This document shows positions 52,164 to 64,000 of a DNA stretch of 64,000 bases, in pieces. The notes below the pieces were generated by a model. The model made no database searches. It was not told the origin of the DNA and worked only from the letters and a program-made list of their open reading frames with translations. The translations under genes and the position numbers were made by a program. This stretch comes from Sepiola atlantica (Eukaryota > Mollusca > Cephalopoda > Sepiida > Sepiolidae): contig CAUVYP010001208.1 of the NCBI GenBank assembly GCA_963556195.1, positions 4,650,001 to 4,714,000 on the forward strand. Direction: 5' to 3'. Positions within the stretch are counted from its first letter, which is position 1. Each line of letters begins with the position of its first letter.

Positions 52164-55100
52164 TTAGCCCGTTTTAAAGTTGATATCGCTTTTGTTTATA
52201 ACTTCCACATTTATTCGAATTGTGCAACGAAACTTTGCACAGATTAGCGGAGTCACATTTTCTACTGAAGTACCAAGTTTCAGAAGTGCAGCTCTTGTAA
52301 TGCCGGAGATATGTCGATACAAACTGAATACGCAAAACATCAACAAAATTTAGCGCGTTTTAAAGTTGATATCGCTTTTGTTTATAACTTCCACATTTAT
52401 TCGAATTGTGCAACGAAACTTTGCAGACAGTCGCGGAGACACATGTTCTACTGAAGTACCAAGTTTCAGAAGTGCAGCTCTTGTACTGCCGGAGATATGT
52501 CGATACAAACCGAATACGCAAAACATCAACAAAATTTAGCGCGTTTTAAAGTTGATATCGCTTTTGTTTATAACTTCCACATTTATTCGAATTGTGCAAC
52601 GAAACTTTGCACAGATTAGCGGAGTCACATGTTCTACGGAAGTACAAAGTTTCAGAAGTGCAGCTCTTGTACTGCCGGAGATATGTCGATACAAACTGAA
52701 TACGCAAACTATCAACAAAATTTTGTGCGATTTAAAGTTGATATCGCTTTTGTTTATAACTTCACCATTCTTTAGAATTGTGCAACGAAACTTTGCAGAG
52801 ATAAGCGGAGTCACATGCTCTACGGAAGTACCAAGTTTCAGAAGTGCAGCTCTTTTACTGCCGGAGATATGTCGATACAAACTGAATACGCAAAACATCG
52901 ACAAAATTTAGCGCGTTTTAAAGTTGATATCGCTTTTGTTTATAACTTCCACATTTATTCGAATTGTGCAACGAAACTTTGCACAGATTAGGGGAGTCAC
53001 ATTTTCTACTGAAGTACCAAGTTTCAGAAGTGCAGCTCTTGTACTGCGGGAGATATGTCGATACAAACTGAATACGCAAAACATCAACAAAATTTAGCGC
53101 GTTTTAAAGTTGATATCGCTTTTGTTTATAACTTCCACATTTATTCGAATTGTGCAACGAAACTTTGCAGACAGTCGCGGAGACACATGTTCTACTGCAG
53201 TACCAAGTTTCAGAAGTGCAGCTCTTGTACTGCCAGAGATATGTCGATACAAACTAAATACGCAAAACATCAATAAAATTTAGCGCGTTTTAAAGTTGAT
53301 ATCGCTTTTGTTTATAACTTCCACATTTATTCGAATTGTGCAACGAAACTTTGCAGACAGTCGCGGAGACACATGTTCTACTGAAGTACCAAGTTTCAGA
53401 AGTGCAGCTCTTGTACTGCCGGAGATATGTCAATACAAACTGAATACGCAAAACATCAACAAAATTTAGCGCGTTTTAAAGTTGATATCGCTTTTGTTTA
53501 TAACTTCCACATTTATTCGAATTGTGCAACGAAACTTTGCACAGATTAGCGGAGTCACATGTTCTACTGAAATACCAAGTTTCAGAAGTGCAGCTCTTGT
53601 ACTGCCGGAGATATGTCGATACAAACTGAATACGCAAAACATCAACAAAATTTAGCGCGTTTTAAAGTTGATATCGCTTTTGTTTATAACTTCCACATTT
53701 ATTCGAATTGTGCAACGAAACTTTGCACAGATCAGCGGAGTCACATTTTCTACTGAAGTACCCAGTTTCAGAAGTGCAGCTCTTGTACTGCCGGAGATAT
53801 GTCGATACAAACTGAATACGCAAAACATCAACAAAATTTAGCGCGTTTTAAAGTTGATATCGCTTTTGTTTATAACTTCCACATTTATTCGAATTGTGCA
53901 ACGAAACTTTGTAGACAGTCGCGGATAGGCATTTTCTACTGAGGTACCATGTTTCAGAAGTGCAGCTCTTGTACTGCCGGAGATATGTCGATACAAACTG
54001 AATACGCAAAACATCAACAAAATTTAGCGCGTTTTAAAGTTGATATCGCTTTTGTTTATAACTTCCACATTTATTCGAATTGTGCAACGAAACTTTGCAG
54101 ACAGTCGCGGAGACACATGTTCTACTGAAGTACCAAGTTTCAGAAGTGCAGCTCTTGTACTGCCGGAGATATGTCGATACAAACTGAATACGCAAAACAT
54201 CAACAAAATTTAGCGCGTTTTAAAGTTGATATCGCTTTTGTTTATAACTTCCACATTTATTCGAATTGTGCAACGAAACTTTGCACAGATTAGCGGAGTC
54301 ACATGTTCTACTGAAATACCAAGTTTCAGAAGTGCAGCTCTTGTACTGCCGGTGATACGTCGATACAAACTGAATACGCAAAACATCAACAAAATTTAGC
54401 GCGTTTTAAAGTTGATATCGCTTTTGTTTATAACTTCCACATTTATTCGAATTGTGCAACGAAACTTTGTAGACAGTCGCGGATAGGCCTTTTCTACTGA
54501 AGTACCAAGTTTCAGAAGTGCAGCTCTTGTACAGCCGGAGATATGTCGATACAAACTGAATACGCAAAACATCAACAAAATTTAGCGCGTTTGAAAGTTG
54601 ATATCGCTTTTGTTTATAACTTCCACATTTATTCGAATTGTGCAACGAAACTTTGCAGACAGTCGCGGAGACACATGTTCTACTGAAGTACCAAGTTTCA
54701 GAAGTGCAGCTCTTGTACTGCCGGAGATATGTCGATACAAACTGAATACGCAAAACATCAACAAAATTTAGCGCGTTTTAAAGTTGATATCGCTTTTGTT
54801 TATAACTTCCACATTTATTCGAATTGTGCAACGAAACTTTGTAGACAGTCGCGGATAGGCCTTTTCTACTGAAGTACCAAGTTACAGAAGTGCAGCTCTT
54901 GTACTGCCGGAGATATGTCGATACAAACTAAATACGCAAAACATCAATAAAATTTAGCGCGTTTTAAAGTTGATATCGCTTTTGTTTATAACTTCCACAT
55001 TTATTCGCATTGTGCAACGAAACTTTGCAGACAGTCGCGGAGACACATGTTCTACTGAATTACCAAGTTTCAGAAGTGCAGCTCTTGTACTGCCGGAGAT

Positions 55101-56997
55101 ATGTCGATACAAACTGAATACGCAAAACATCAACAAAATTTAGCGCGTTTTAAAGTTGATATCGCTTTTGTTTATAACTTCCACATTTATTCGAATTGTG
55201 CAACGAAACTTTGCACAGATTAGCGGAGTCACATGTTCTACGGAAGTACCAAGTTTCAGAAGTGCAGCTCTTGTACTGCCGGAGATATGTCGATACAAAC
55301 TGAATACGCAAACTATCAACAAAATTTAGTGCGATTTAAAGTTGATATCGCTTTTGTTTATAACTTCACCATTCTTTAGAATTGTGCAACGAAACTTTGC
55401 AGAGATAAGCGGAGTCACATGCTCTACGGAAGTACCAAGTTTCAGAAGTGCAGCTCTTTTACTGCCGGAGATATGTCGATACAAACTGAATACGCAAAAC
55501 ATCGACAAAATTTAGCGCGTTTTAAAGTTGATATCGCTTTTGTTTATAACTTCCACATTTATTCGAATTGTGCAACGAAACTTTGCACAGATTAGCGGAG
55601 TCACATTTTCTACTGAAGTACCAAGTTTCAGAAGTGCAGCTCTTGTACTGCCGGAGATATGTCGATACAAACTAAATACGCAAAACATCAATAAAATTTA
55701 GCGCGTTTTAAAGTTGATATCGCTTTTGTTTATAACTTCACCATTCTTTAGAATTGTGCAAGAAACTTTGCAGAGATAAGCGGAGTCACATGCTCTACTG
55801 AAGTACCAAGTTTCAGAAGTGCAGCTCTTTTACTGGTGGAGATATGTCGATACAAACTGAATACGCAAAACATCGACAAAATTTAGCGCGTTTGAAAGTT
55901 GATATCGCTTTTGTTTATAACTTCCACATTTATTCGAATTGTGCAACGAAACTTTGCACAGATTAGCGGAGTCACATTTTCTACTGAAGTACCAAGTTTC
56001 AGACGTGCAGCTCTTGTACTGCCGGAGATATGTCGATACAAACTGAATACGCAAAACATCAACAAAATTTAGCGCGTTTTAAAGTTGATATCGCTTTTGT
56101 TTATAACTTCCACATTTATTCGAATTGTGCAACGAAACTTTGCAGACAGTCGCGGAGACACATGTTTTACTGAAGTACCAAGTTTCAGAAGTGCAGCTCT
56201 TGTACTGCCGGAGATATGTCGATACAAACTGAATACGCAAAACATCAACAAAATTTAGCGCGTTTTAAAGTTGATATCGCTTTTGTTTATAACTTCCACA
56301 TTTATTCGAATTGTGCAACGAAACTTTGCACAGATTAGCGGAGGCACATTTACTACTGAAGTACCAAGTTTCAGAAGTGCAGCTCTTGTACTGCCGGAGA
56401 TATGTCGATACAAACTGAATACGCAAACTATCAACAAAATTTAGTGCGATTTAAAGTTGATATCGCTTTTGTTTATAACTTCCACATTTATTCGAATTGT
56501 GCAACGAAACTTTGCAGACAGTCGCGGAGCCACATGTTCTACTGAAGTACCAAGTTTCAGAAGTGCAGCTCTTGTACTGCCGGAGATATGTCGATACAAA
56601 CTGAATACGCAAAACATCAACAAAATTTAGCGCGTTTTTAAGTTGATATCGCTTTTGTTTATAACTTCCACATTCATTCGAATTGTGCAACGAAACTTTG
56701 CATAGATTAGCGGAGTCACATGTTCTACGGAAGTACCAAGTTTCAGAAGTGCAGCTCTTGTACTGCCGGAGATATGTCGATACAAACTGAATACGCAAAC
56801 TATCAACAAAATTTAGTGCGATTTAAAGTTGATATCGCTTTTGTTTATAACTTCACCATTCTTTAGAATTGTGCAAGAAACTTTGCAGAGATAAGCGGAG
56901 TCACATGCTCTACTGAAGTACCAAGTTTCAGAAGTGCAGCTCTTTTACTGCCGGAGATATGTCGATACAAACTTAATACGCAAAACATCGACAAAAT
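52164..56997. repeat. 26-monomer block: S-to-D series, then ten-mer remnant, then A-F-A-C-E1
   Basis: Order S, Q, B2, E, B, A, A, M, B, H, A, N, L, A, D, J, B2, E, B, E1, R, A, F, A, C, E1. Monomers 52164-54953 match 47330-50119 (offset 4834 bp). From D at 54768 it follows the ten-monomer HOR, then A-F-A-C-E1. J at 54954 is complete, whereas the related 50120 and 51421 units are J/B2 hybrids. Private changes include 'gccagagat', 'gatcagcgg' and 'gtaccatg'. Confidence 0.88.
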
Positions 56998-59229
56998 TTA
57001 GCGCGTTTTAAAGTTGATATCGCTTTTGTTTATAACTTCCACATTTATTCGAATTGTGCAACGAAACTTTGCACAGATTAGCGGAGTCACATTTTCTACT
57101 GAAGTACCAAGTTTCAGACGTGCAGCTCTTGTACTGCCGGAGATATGTCGATACAAACTGAATACGCAAAACATCAACAAAATTTAGCGCGTTTTAAAGT
57201 TGATATCGCTTTTGTTTATAACTTCCACATTTATTCGAATTGTGCAACGAAACTTTGCAGACCGTCGCGGAGACACACGTTCTACTGAAGTACCAAGTTT
57301 CAGAAGTGCAGCTCTTGTACTGCCGGAGATATGTCGATACAAACTAAATACGCAAAACATCAACAAAATTTAGCCCGTTTTAAAGTTGATATCGCTTTTG
57401 TTTATAACTTCCACATTTATTCGAATTGTGCAACGAAACTTTGCACAGATTAGCGGAGTCACATTTTCTACTGAAGTACCAAGTTTCAGAAGTGCAGCTC
57501 TTGTAATGCCGGAGATATGTCGATACAAACTGAATACGCAAAACATCAACAAAATTTAGCGCGTTTTAAAGTTGATATCGCTTTTGTTTATAACTTCGAC
57601 ATTTATTCGAATTGTGCAACGAAACTTTGCACAGATTAGCGGAGTCACATTTTCTACTGAAGTACCAAGTTTCAGAAGTGCAGCTCTTGTACTGCCGGAG
57701 ATATGTCGATACAAACTGAATACGCAAAACATCAACAAAATTTAGCGCGTTTTAAAGTTGATATCGCTTTTGTTTATAACTTCCACATTTATTCGAATTG
57801 TGCAACGAAACTTTGCAGACAGTCGCGGAGACACATGTTCTACTGAAGTACCAAGTTTCAGAAGTGCAGCTCTTGTACTGCCGGAGATATGTCGATACAA
57901 ACCGAATACGCAAAACATCAACAAAATTTTGCGCGTTTTAAAGTTGATATCGCTTTTGTTTATAACTTCACCATTCTTTAGAATTGTGCAACGAAACTTT
58001 GCACAGATTAGCGGAGTCACATGTTCTACGGAAGTACAAAGTTTCAGAAGTGCAGCTCTTGTACTGCCGGAGATATGTCGATACAAACTGAATACGCAAA
58101 CTATCAACAAAATTTTGTGCGATTTAAAGTTGATATCGCTTTTGTTTATAACTTCACCATTCTTTAGAATTGTGCAACGAAACTTTGCAGAGATAAGCGG
58201 AGTCACATGCTCTACGGAAGTACCAAGTTTCAGAAGTGCAGCTCTTTTACTGCCGGAGATATGTCGATACAAACTGAATACGCAAAACATCGACAAAATT
58301 TAGCGCGTTTTAAAGTTGATATCGCTTTTGTTTATAACTTCCACATTTATTCGAATTGTGCAACGAAACTTTGCACAGATTAGGGGAGTCACATTTTCTA
58401 CTGAAGTACCAAGTTTCAGAAGTGCAGCTCTTGTACTGCCGGAGATATGTCGATACAAACTGAATACGCAAAACATCAACAAAATTTAGCGCGTTTTAAA
58501 GTTGATATCGCTTTTGTTTATAACTTCCACATTTATTCGAATTGTGCAACGAAACTTTGCAGACAGTCGCGGAGACACATGTTCTACTGCAGTACCAAGT
58601 TTCAGAAGTGCAGCTCTTGTACTGCCGGAGATATGTCGATACAAACTAAATACGCAAAACATCAATAAAATTTAGCGCGTTTTAAAGTTGATATCGCTTT
58701 TGTTTATAACTTCCACATTTATTCGAATTGTGCAACGAAACTTTGCAGACAGTCGCGGAGACACATGTTCTACTGAAGTACCAAGTTTCAGAAGTGCAGC
58801 TCTTGTACTGCCGGAGATATGCTAATACAAACTGAATACGCAAAACATCAACAAAATTTAGCGCGTTTTAAAGTTGATATCGCTTTTGTTTATAACTTCC
58901 ACATTTATTCGAATTGTGCAACGAAACTTTGCAGACCGTCGCGGAGACACACGTTCTACTGAAGTACCAAGTTTCAGAAGTGCAGCTCTTGTACTGCCGG
59001 AGATATGTCGATACAAACTGAATACGCAAAACATCAACAAAATTTAGCGCGTTTTAAAGTTGATATCGCTTTTGTTTATAACTTCCACATTTATTCTAAT
59101 TGTGCAACGAAACTTTGCACAGATTAGCAGAGTCACATTTTCTACTGAAGTACCCAGTTTCAGAAGTGCAGCTCTTGTACTGCCGGAGATATGTCGATAC
59201 AAACTGAATACGCAAAACATCAACAAAAT
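56998..59229. repeat. Twelve-monomer block R-G-S-B-Q-B2/E-E-B-A-A-G-B
   Basis: Related to 51792-53837 but with an added monomer. The unit at 57928 pairs an E-type 5' part (accattcttt) with a B2-type centre, and 57742 is a Q unit. Phase-3 A-to-T changes remove the usual minus-strand TAA at the start of two consecutive monomers (57928 and 58114). This produces the longest open frames in the window. B at 58300 carries 'gattagggg' and A at 58486 'ctgcagtacc'. Confidence 0.85.
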
Positions 59230-60345
59230 TTAGCGCGTTTTAAAGTTGATATCGCTTTTGTTTATAACTTCCACATTTATTCGAATTGTGCAACGAAACT
59301 TTGTAGACAGTCGCGGATAGGCATTTTCTACTGAGGTACCAAGTTTCAGAAGTGCAGCTCTTGTACTGCCGGAGATATGTCGATACAAACTGAATACGCA
59401 AAACATCAACAAAATTTAGCGCGTTTTAAAGTTGATATCGCTTTTGTTTATAACTTCCACATTTATTCGAATTGTGCAACGAAACTTTGCAGACAGTCGC
59501 GGAGACACATGTTCTACTGAAGTACCAAGTTTCAGAAGTGCAGCTCTTGTACTGCCGGAGATATGTCGATACAAACTGAATACGCAAAACATCAACAAAA
59601 TTTAGCGCGTTTTAAAGTTGATATCGCTTTTGTTTATAACTTCCACATTTATTCGAATTGTGCAACGAAACTTTGCACAGATTAGCGGAGTCACATGTTC
59701 TACTGAAATACCAAGTTTCAGAAGTGCAGCTCTTTTACTGCCGGTGATACGTCGATACAAACTGAATACGCAAAACATCAACAAAATTTAGCGCGTTTTA
59801 AAGTTGATATCGCTTTTGTTTATAACTTCCACATTTATTCGAATTGTGCAACGAAACTTTGTAGACAGTCGCGGATAGGCCTTTTCTACTGACGTACCAA
59901 GTTTCAGAAGTGCAGCTCTTGTACAGCCGGAGATATGTCGATACAAACTGAATACGCAAAACATCAACAAAATTTAGCGCGTTTGAAAGTTGATATCGCT
60001 TTTGTTTATAACTTCCACATTTATTCGAATTGTGCAACGAAACTTTGCAGACAGTCGCGGAGACACATGTTCTACTGAAGTACCAAGTTTCAGAAGTGCA
60101 GCTCTTGTACTGCCGGAGATATGTCGATACAAACTGAATACGCAAAACATCAACAAAATTTAGCGCGTTTTAAAGTTGATATCGCTTTTGTTTATAACTT
60201 CCACATTTATTCGAATTGTGCAACGAAACTTTGCACAGATTAGCGGAGTCACATGTTCTACTGAAGTACCAAGTTTCAGAAGTGCAGCTCTTGTACTGCC
60301 GGAGATATGTCGATACAAACTGAATACGCAAAACATCAACAAAAT
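59230..60345. repeat. Six-monomer tandem duplication H-A-N-L-A-B2, copy 1
   Basis: Six 186-bp units. Unit order and markers ('ggcattttctactgagg' in H, 'ggtgatacg' in N, 'cgtttgaaag' entering the second A) repeat immediately downstream. Differences from copy 2 include 'gacgtacc' and 'gtacagccgg' in L and 'cttttactgccgg' in N. The last unit resembles B2 but has ctactgaag. Confidence 0.9.
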
Positions 60346-61460
60346 TTAGCGCGTTTTAAAGTTGATATCGCTTTTGTTTATAACTTCCACATTTATTCGA
60401 ATTGTGCAACGAAACTTTGTAGACAGTCGCGGATAGGCATTTTCTACTGAGGTACCAAGTTTCAGAAGTGCAGCTCTTGTACTGCCGGAGATATGTCGAT
60501 ACAAACTGAATACGCAAAACATCAACAAAATTTAGCGCGTTTTAAAGTTGATATCGCTTTTGTTTATAACTTCCACATTTATTCGAATTGTGCAACGAAA
60601 CTTTGCAGACAGTCGCGGAGACACATGTTCTACTGAAGTACCAAGTTTCAGAAGTGCAGCTCTTGTACTGCCGGAGATATGTCGATACAAACTGAATACG
60701 CAAAACATCAACAAAATTTAGCGCGTTTTAAAGTTGATATCGCTTTTGTTTATAACTTCCACATTTATTCGAATTGTGCAACGAAACTTTGCACAGATTA
60801 GCGGAGTCACATGTTCTACTGAAATACCAAGTTTCAGAAGTGCAGCTCTTGTACTGCCGGTGATACGTCGATACAAACTGAATACGCAAAACATCAACAA
60901 AATTTAGCGCGTTTTAAAGTTGATATCGCTTTTGTTTATAACTTCCACATTTATTCGAATTGTGCAACGAAACTTTGTAGACAGTCGCGGATAGGCCTTT
61001 TCTACTGAAGTACCAAGTTTCAGAAGTGCAGCTCTTTACTGCCGGAGATATGTCGATACAAACTGAATACGCAAAACATCAACAAAATTTAGCGCGTTTG
61101 AAAGTTGATATCGCTTTTGTTTATAACTTCCACATTTATTCGAATTGTGCAACGAAACTTTGCAGACAGTCGCGGAGACACATGTTCTACTGAAGTACCA
61201 AGTTTCAGAAGTGCAGCTCTTGTACTGCCGGAGATATGTCGATACAAACTGAATACGCAAAACATCAACAAAATTTAGCGCGTTTTAAAGTTGATATCGC
61301 TTTTGTTTATAACTTCCACATTTATTCGAATTGTGCAACGAAACTTTGCACAGATTAGCGGAGTCACATGTTCTACTGAAGTACCAAGTTTCAGAAGTGC
61401 AGCTCTTGTACTGCCGGAGATATGTCGATACAAACTGAATACGCAAACTATCAACAAAAT
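60346..61460. repeat. Six-monomer tandem duplication H-A-N-L-A-B2, copy 2
   Basis: Same order as the preceding 1116 bp, but 1115 bp long because the L unit (60904-61088) has lost one base in 'gctctttactgcc' near 61033. This is the only single-base deletion that lies outside the E1 and short-B lineages. The closing unit ends 'gcaaactatcaac', leading into an E unit. Confidence 0.9.
60904..61088. repeat. L monomer with a unique one-base deletion
   Basis: Reads 'gctctttactgcc' where its paralogue at 59788 has 'gctcttgtacagcc'. The resulting 185-bp length is private to this copy, so the deletion came after the six-monomer duplication. It distinguishes copy 2 of that duplication. Confidence 0.85.
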
Positions 61461-64000
61461 TTAGTGCGATTTAAAGTTGATATCGCTTTTGTTTATAACT
61501 TCCCCATTCTTTAGAATTGTGCAACGAAACTTTGTAGAGATAAGCGGAGTCACATGCTCTACTGAAGTACCAAGTTTCAGAAGTGCAGCTCTTTTACTGC
61601 CGGAGATATGTCGATACAAACTGAATACGCAAATCATCGACAAAATTTAGCGCGTTTTAAAGTTGATATCGCTTTTGTTTATAACTTCCACATTTATTCG
61701 AATTGTGCAACGAAACTTTGCACAGATAAGCGGAGTCACATGTACTACTGAAGTACCAAGTTTCAGAAGTGCAGCTCTTGTACTGCCGGAGATATGTCGA
61801 TACAAACTGAATACGCAAAACATCAACAAAATTTAGCCCGTTTTAAAGTTGATATCGCTTTTGTTTATAACTTCCACATTTATTCGAATTGTGCAACGAA
61901 ACTTTGCAGACAGTCGCGGAGGCACATGTTCTACTGTAGTAAGAAGTTTCAGAAGTGCAGCTCTTGTACTGCCGGAGATATGTCGATACAAACTGAATAC
62001 GCAAAACATCAACAAAATTTAGCGCGTTTTAAAGTTGATATCGCTTTTGTTTATAACTTCCACATTTATTCGAATTGTGCAACGAAACTTTGTTGACAGT
62101 CGCGGATAGGCCTTTTCTACTGAAGTACCAAGTTTCAGAAGTGCAGCTCTTGTACTGCCGGGGATATGTCGATACAAACTGAATACGCAAAACATCAACA
62201 AAATTTAGCGCGTTTTAAAGTTGATATCGCTTTTGTTTATAACTTCCACATTTATTCGAATTGTGAAACGAAACTTTGCAGACCGTCGCGGAGACACACG
62301 TTCTACTGAAGTACCAAGTTTCAGACTTGCAGCTCTTGTACTGCCGGAGATATGTCGATACAAACTGAATACGCAAAACATCAACAAAATTTAGCGCGTT
62401 TTAAAGTTGATATCGCTTTTGTTTATAACTTCCACATTTATTCGAATTGTGCAACGAAACTTTGCACAGATTAGCGGAGTCACATTTTCTACTGAAGTAC
62501 CAAGTTTCAGAAGTGCAGCTCTTGTACTGCCGGAGATATGTCGATACAAACTGAATACGCAAAACATCAACAAAATTTAGCGCGTTTGAAAGTTGATATC
62601 GCTTTCGTTTATAACTTCCACATTTATTCGAATTGTGCGACGAAACTTTGCAGACTGTCGCGGAGACACATTTTCTACTGAAGTACCAAGTTTCAGAAGT
62701 GCAGCTTTTGTACTGCCGGAGATATGTCGATACAAACTGAATACGCAAAACATCAACAAAATTTAGCGCGTTTTAAAGTTGATATCGCTTTTGTTTATAA
62801 CTTCCACATTTATTCGAATTGTGCAACGAAACTTTGCACAGATTAGCGGAGTCACATGTTCTACTGAAGTACCAAGTTTCAGAAGTGCAGCTCTTGTACT
62901 GCCGGAGATATGTCGATACAAACTGAATACGCAAACTATCAACAAAATTTAGTGCAATTTAAAGTTGATATCGCTTTTGTTTATAACTTCACCATTCTTT
63001 AGAATTGTGCAACGAAACTTTGCAGAGATAAGCGGAGTCACATGCTCTACTGAAATACCAAGTTTCAGAAGTGCAGCTCTTTTACTGCCGGAGATATGTC
63101 GATACAAACTGAATACGCAAAACATCGACAAAATTTAGCGCGTTTTAAAGTTGATATCGCTTTTGTTTATAACTTCCACATTTATTCGAATTGTGCAACG
63201 AAACTTTGCACAGATTAGCGGAGTCACATTTTCTACTGAAGTACCATGTTTAAGAAGTGCAGCTCTTGTACTGCCGGAGATATGTCGATACAAACTGAAT
63301 ACGCAAAACATCGACAAAATTTAGCGCGTTTTAAAGTTGATATCGCTTTTGTTTATAACTTCCACATTTATTCGAATTGTGCAACGAAACTTTGCACAGA
63401 TTAGCGGAGTCACATTTTCTACTGAAGTACCAAGTTTCAGAAGTGCAGCTCTTGTACTGCCGGAGATATGTCGATACAAACTGAATACGCAAAACATCAA
63501 CAAAACTTAGCGCGTTTTAAAGTTGATATCGCTTTTGTTTATAACTTCCACATTTATTCGAATTGTGCAACGAAACTTTGCACAGATTAGCGGAGTCACA
63601 TGTTCTACTGAAGTACCAAGTTTCAGAAGTGCAGCTCTTGTACTGCCGGAGATATGTCGATACAAACTGAATACGCAAACTATCAACAAAATTTAGTGCA
63701 ATTTAAAGTTGATATCGCTTTTGTTTATAACTTCACCATTCTTTAGAATTGTGCAACGAAACTTTGCAGAGATAAGCGGAGTCACATGCTCTACTGAAGT
63801 ACCAAGTTTCAGAAGTGCAGCTCTTTTACTGCCGGAGATATGTCGATACAAACTGAATACGCAAAACATCGACAAAATTTAGCGCGTTTAAAAGTTGATA
63901 TCGCTTTTGTTTATAACTTCCATATTTATTCGAATTGTGCAACGAAACTTTGCACAGATTAGCGGAGTCACATTTTCTACTGAAGTACCAAGTTTCAGAA
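61461..64000. repeat. Right segment: more diverged monomers with a four-unit period at the end
   Basis: Thirteen monomers and a 122-bp partial unit: E, B, A, L/D-like, G, B, A, B2, E, B, B, B2, E, B. B2-E-B recurs 744 bp (four monomers) apart at 62763 and 63507, sharing 'tagtgcaattt'. Private changes are denser than elsewhere, for example 'gtagtaagaag', 'tttgttgacag', 'gccggggatat', 'gtgaaacg', 'gctttcgttt', 'gtgcgacg', 'accatgtttaag' and 'aaaacttag'. No 185-bp E1 unit occurs here. Confidence 0.88.

Larger units (their letters stand above)
1..64000. repeat. 186-bp satellite DNA array filling the whole window
   Basis: The window is a head-to-tail array of one 186-bp unit: 343 complete copies from 108 to 63878 plus a partial copy at each end. 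Landmarks recur in every unit: GATATC at phase 19-24, TTATAA at 33-38, TTCGAA at 51-56 in most copies, two GTAC sites at 107-110 and 134-137, and CCGG at 140-143. All copies have the same orientation. No unique spacer, transposon or inverted segment interrupts them. The unit length is close to one nucleosome plus linker, as in many centromeric satellites, but nothing here proves a centromere. The family and organism are not recognised. Consensus G+C is about 38%. Long arrays like this can be mis-sized during assembly, so the copy number applies to this sequence only. Confidence 0.99.

Noticed and set aside
57742..58303. Longest open reading frames (184 codons minus, 181 codons plus) and the other 60-127 codon frames
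   Set aside because: They are the satellite monomer read in frame. They repeat every 186 bp, usually end at the same TAA, mostly use TTG as the nominal start, are interrupted in D units and shifted by 185-bp units, and the class variants mostly change the peptide. No known domain is visible.
1..64000. CRISPR array
   Set aside because: The repeat is 186 bp with no unique spacers between copies, and there are no cas genes.
1..64000. Transposable element, rRNA, tRNA or telomere repeats inside the array
   Set aside because: Monomer phase is continuous from end to end; no interval is free of satellite and no terminal repeats, poly-A tails or simple telomeric runs are seen.
1..64000. Iteron-type replication origin or bacterial repeat region
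   Set aside because: 64 kb of 186-bp satellite with nested HORs and no genes is not a bacterial pattern.

Overview
The whole 64,000-base window is one head-to-tail satellite DNA array. There is no unique sequence, gene, RNA gene, mobile element, inversion or non-satellite insert in it. The unit is 186 bp. Taking the T of 'TTAGCGCG' as phase 1, there are 343 complete monomers between 108 and 63878, with a 107-bp partial unit on the left and a 122-bp partial unit on the right. The phase slips by exactly 27 bases over the window, all by single-base deletions. A hand-derived consensus is 37.6% G+C (36 C, 34 G) with 9 CpG, so CpG is not depleted. An array of this size, monomer length and nested organisation is typical of eukaryotic centromeric, pericentromeric or subtelomeric heterochromatin. 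I do not recognise the family and cannot name the organism.

Monomers fall into recurring variant classes, told apart mainly by phases 75-104 and by linked changes near 1-8, 41-55, 104-112, 120-146 and 160-177. Labels used below: A (gcggagacacatg); B (attagcggagtcacatttt); B2 (like B but catgttctacgg); C (catagattagcgg); D (gcggataggcc plus agttacag); E (accattcttt plus agataagcgg plus tgctctacgg); E1 (E-like with gcaagaaac, 185 bp); F (gaggcacatttactac); G (agaccgtcgcgg); H (ataggcattttctactgagg); I (catttgttcg plus cgagactttg plus gcagccct); J (ttcgcattg plus gaattacc); K (gacacatttt plus aatactc); L (D-like 5' part plus gtacagccgg); M (gaaatacc); N (gaaatacc plus ggtgatacg); P (B with acggaatac); Q (A with accgaatac); R (B with cagacgtg); S (B with gtaatgccgg).

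Layout. These classes form higher-order repeats (HORs) and shuffled modules. The clearest module is the ten-mer P-I-D-J-B2-E-B-E1-R-K (1859 bp), complete or partial at about 4.2, 6.2, 14.6, 16.5, 23.5, 28.7, 36.2, 38.0, 42.5, 44.4 and 54.8 kb. Others are A-F-A-C-E1, Ay-D-A-C (Ay is A ending aatacgtaaaac), R-G-S-Q-B2-E and H-A-N-L-A. On top lie large tandem duplications: 12 monomers (4199-6428 / 6429-8658), 28 monomers (22046-27249 / 27250-32453), 34 monomers (32268-38590 / 38591-44913), 7 monomers (49562-50862 / 50863-52163) and 6 monomers (59230-60345 / 60346-61460). Long-range copies also lie about 17.3, 21.4-21.6 and 27.9-28.1 kb apart. Several junctions fall inside hybrid monomers, as expected from in-register unequal crossover or gene conversion. 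The last 2.5 kb has more private mutations and no E1 units, which may mean an array edge lies to the right.

Coding. Because 186 is divisible by 3, each monomer carries a chance 60-codon frame on the minus strand, closed by a TAA at phase 1-3. None of it looks protein-coding. There are no genes to combine into a pathway; the biology here is satellite evolution and possibly chromatin or centromere function.
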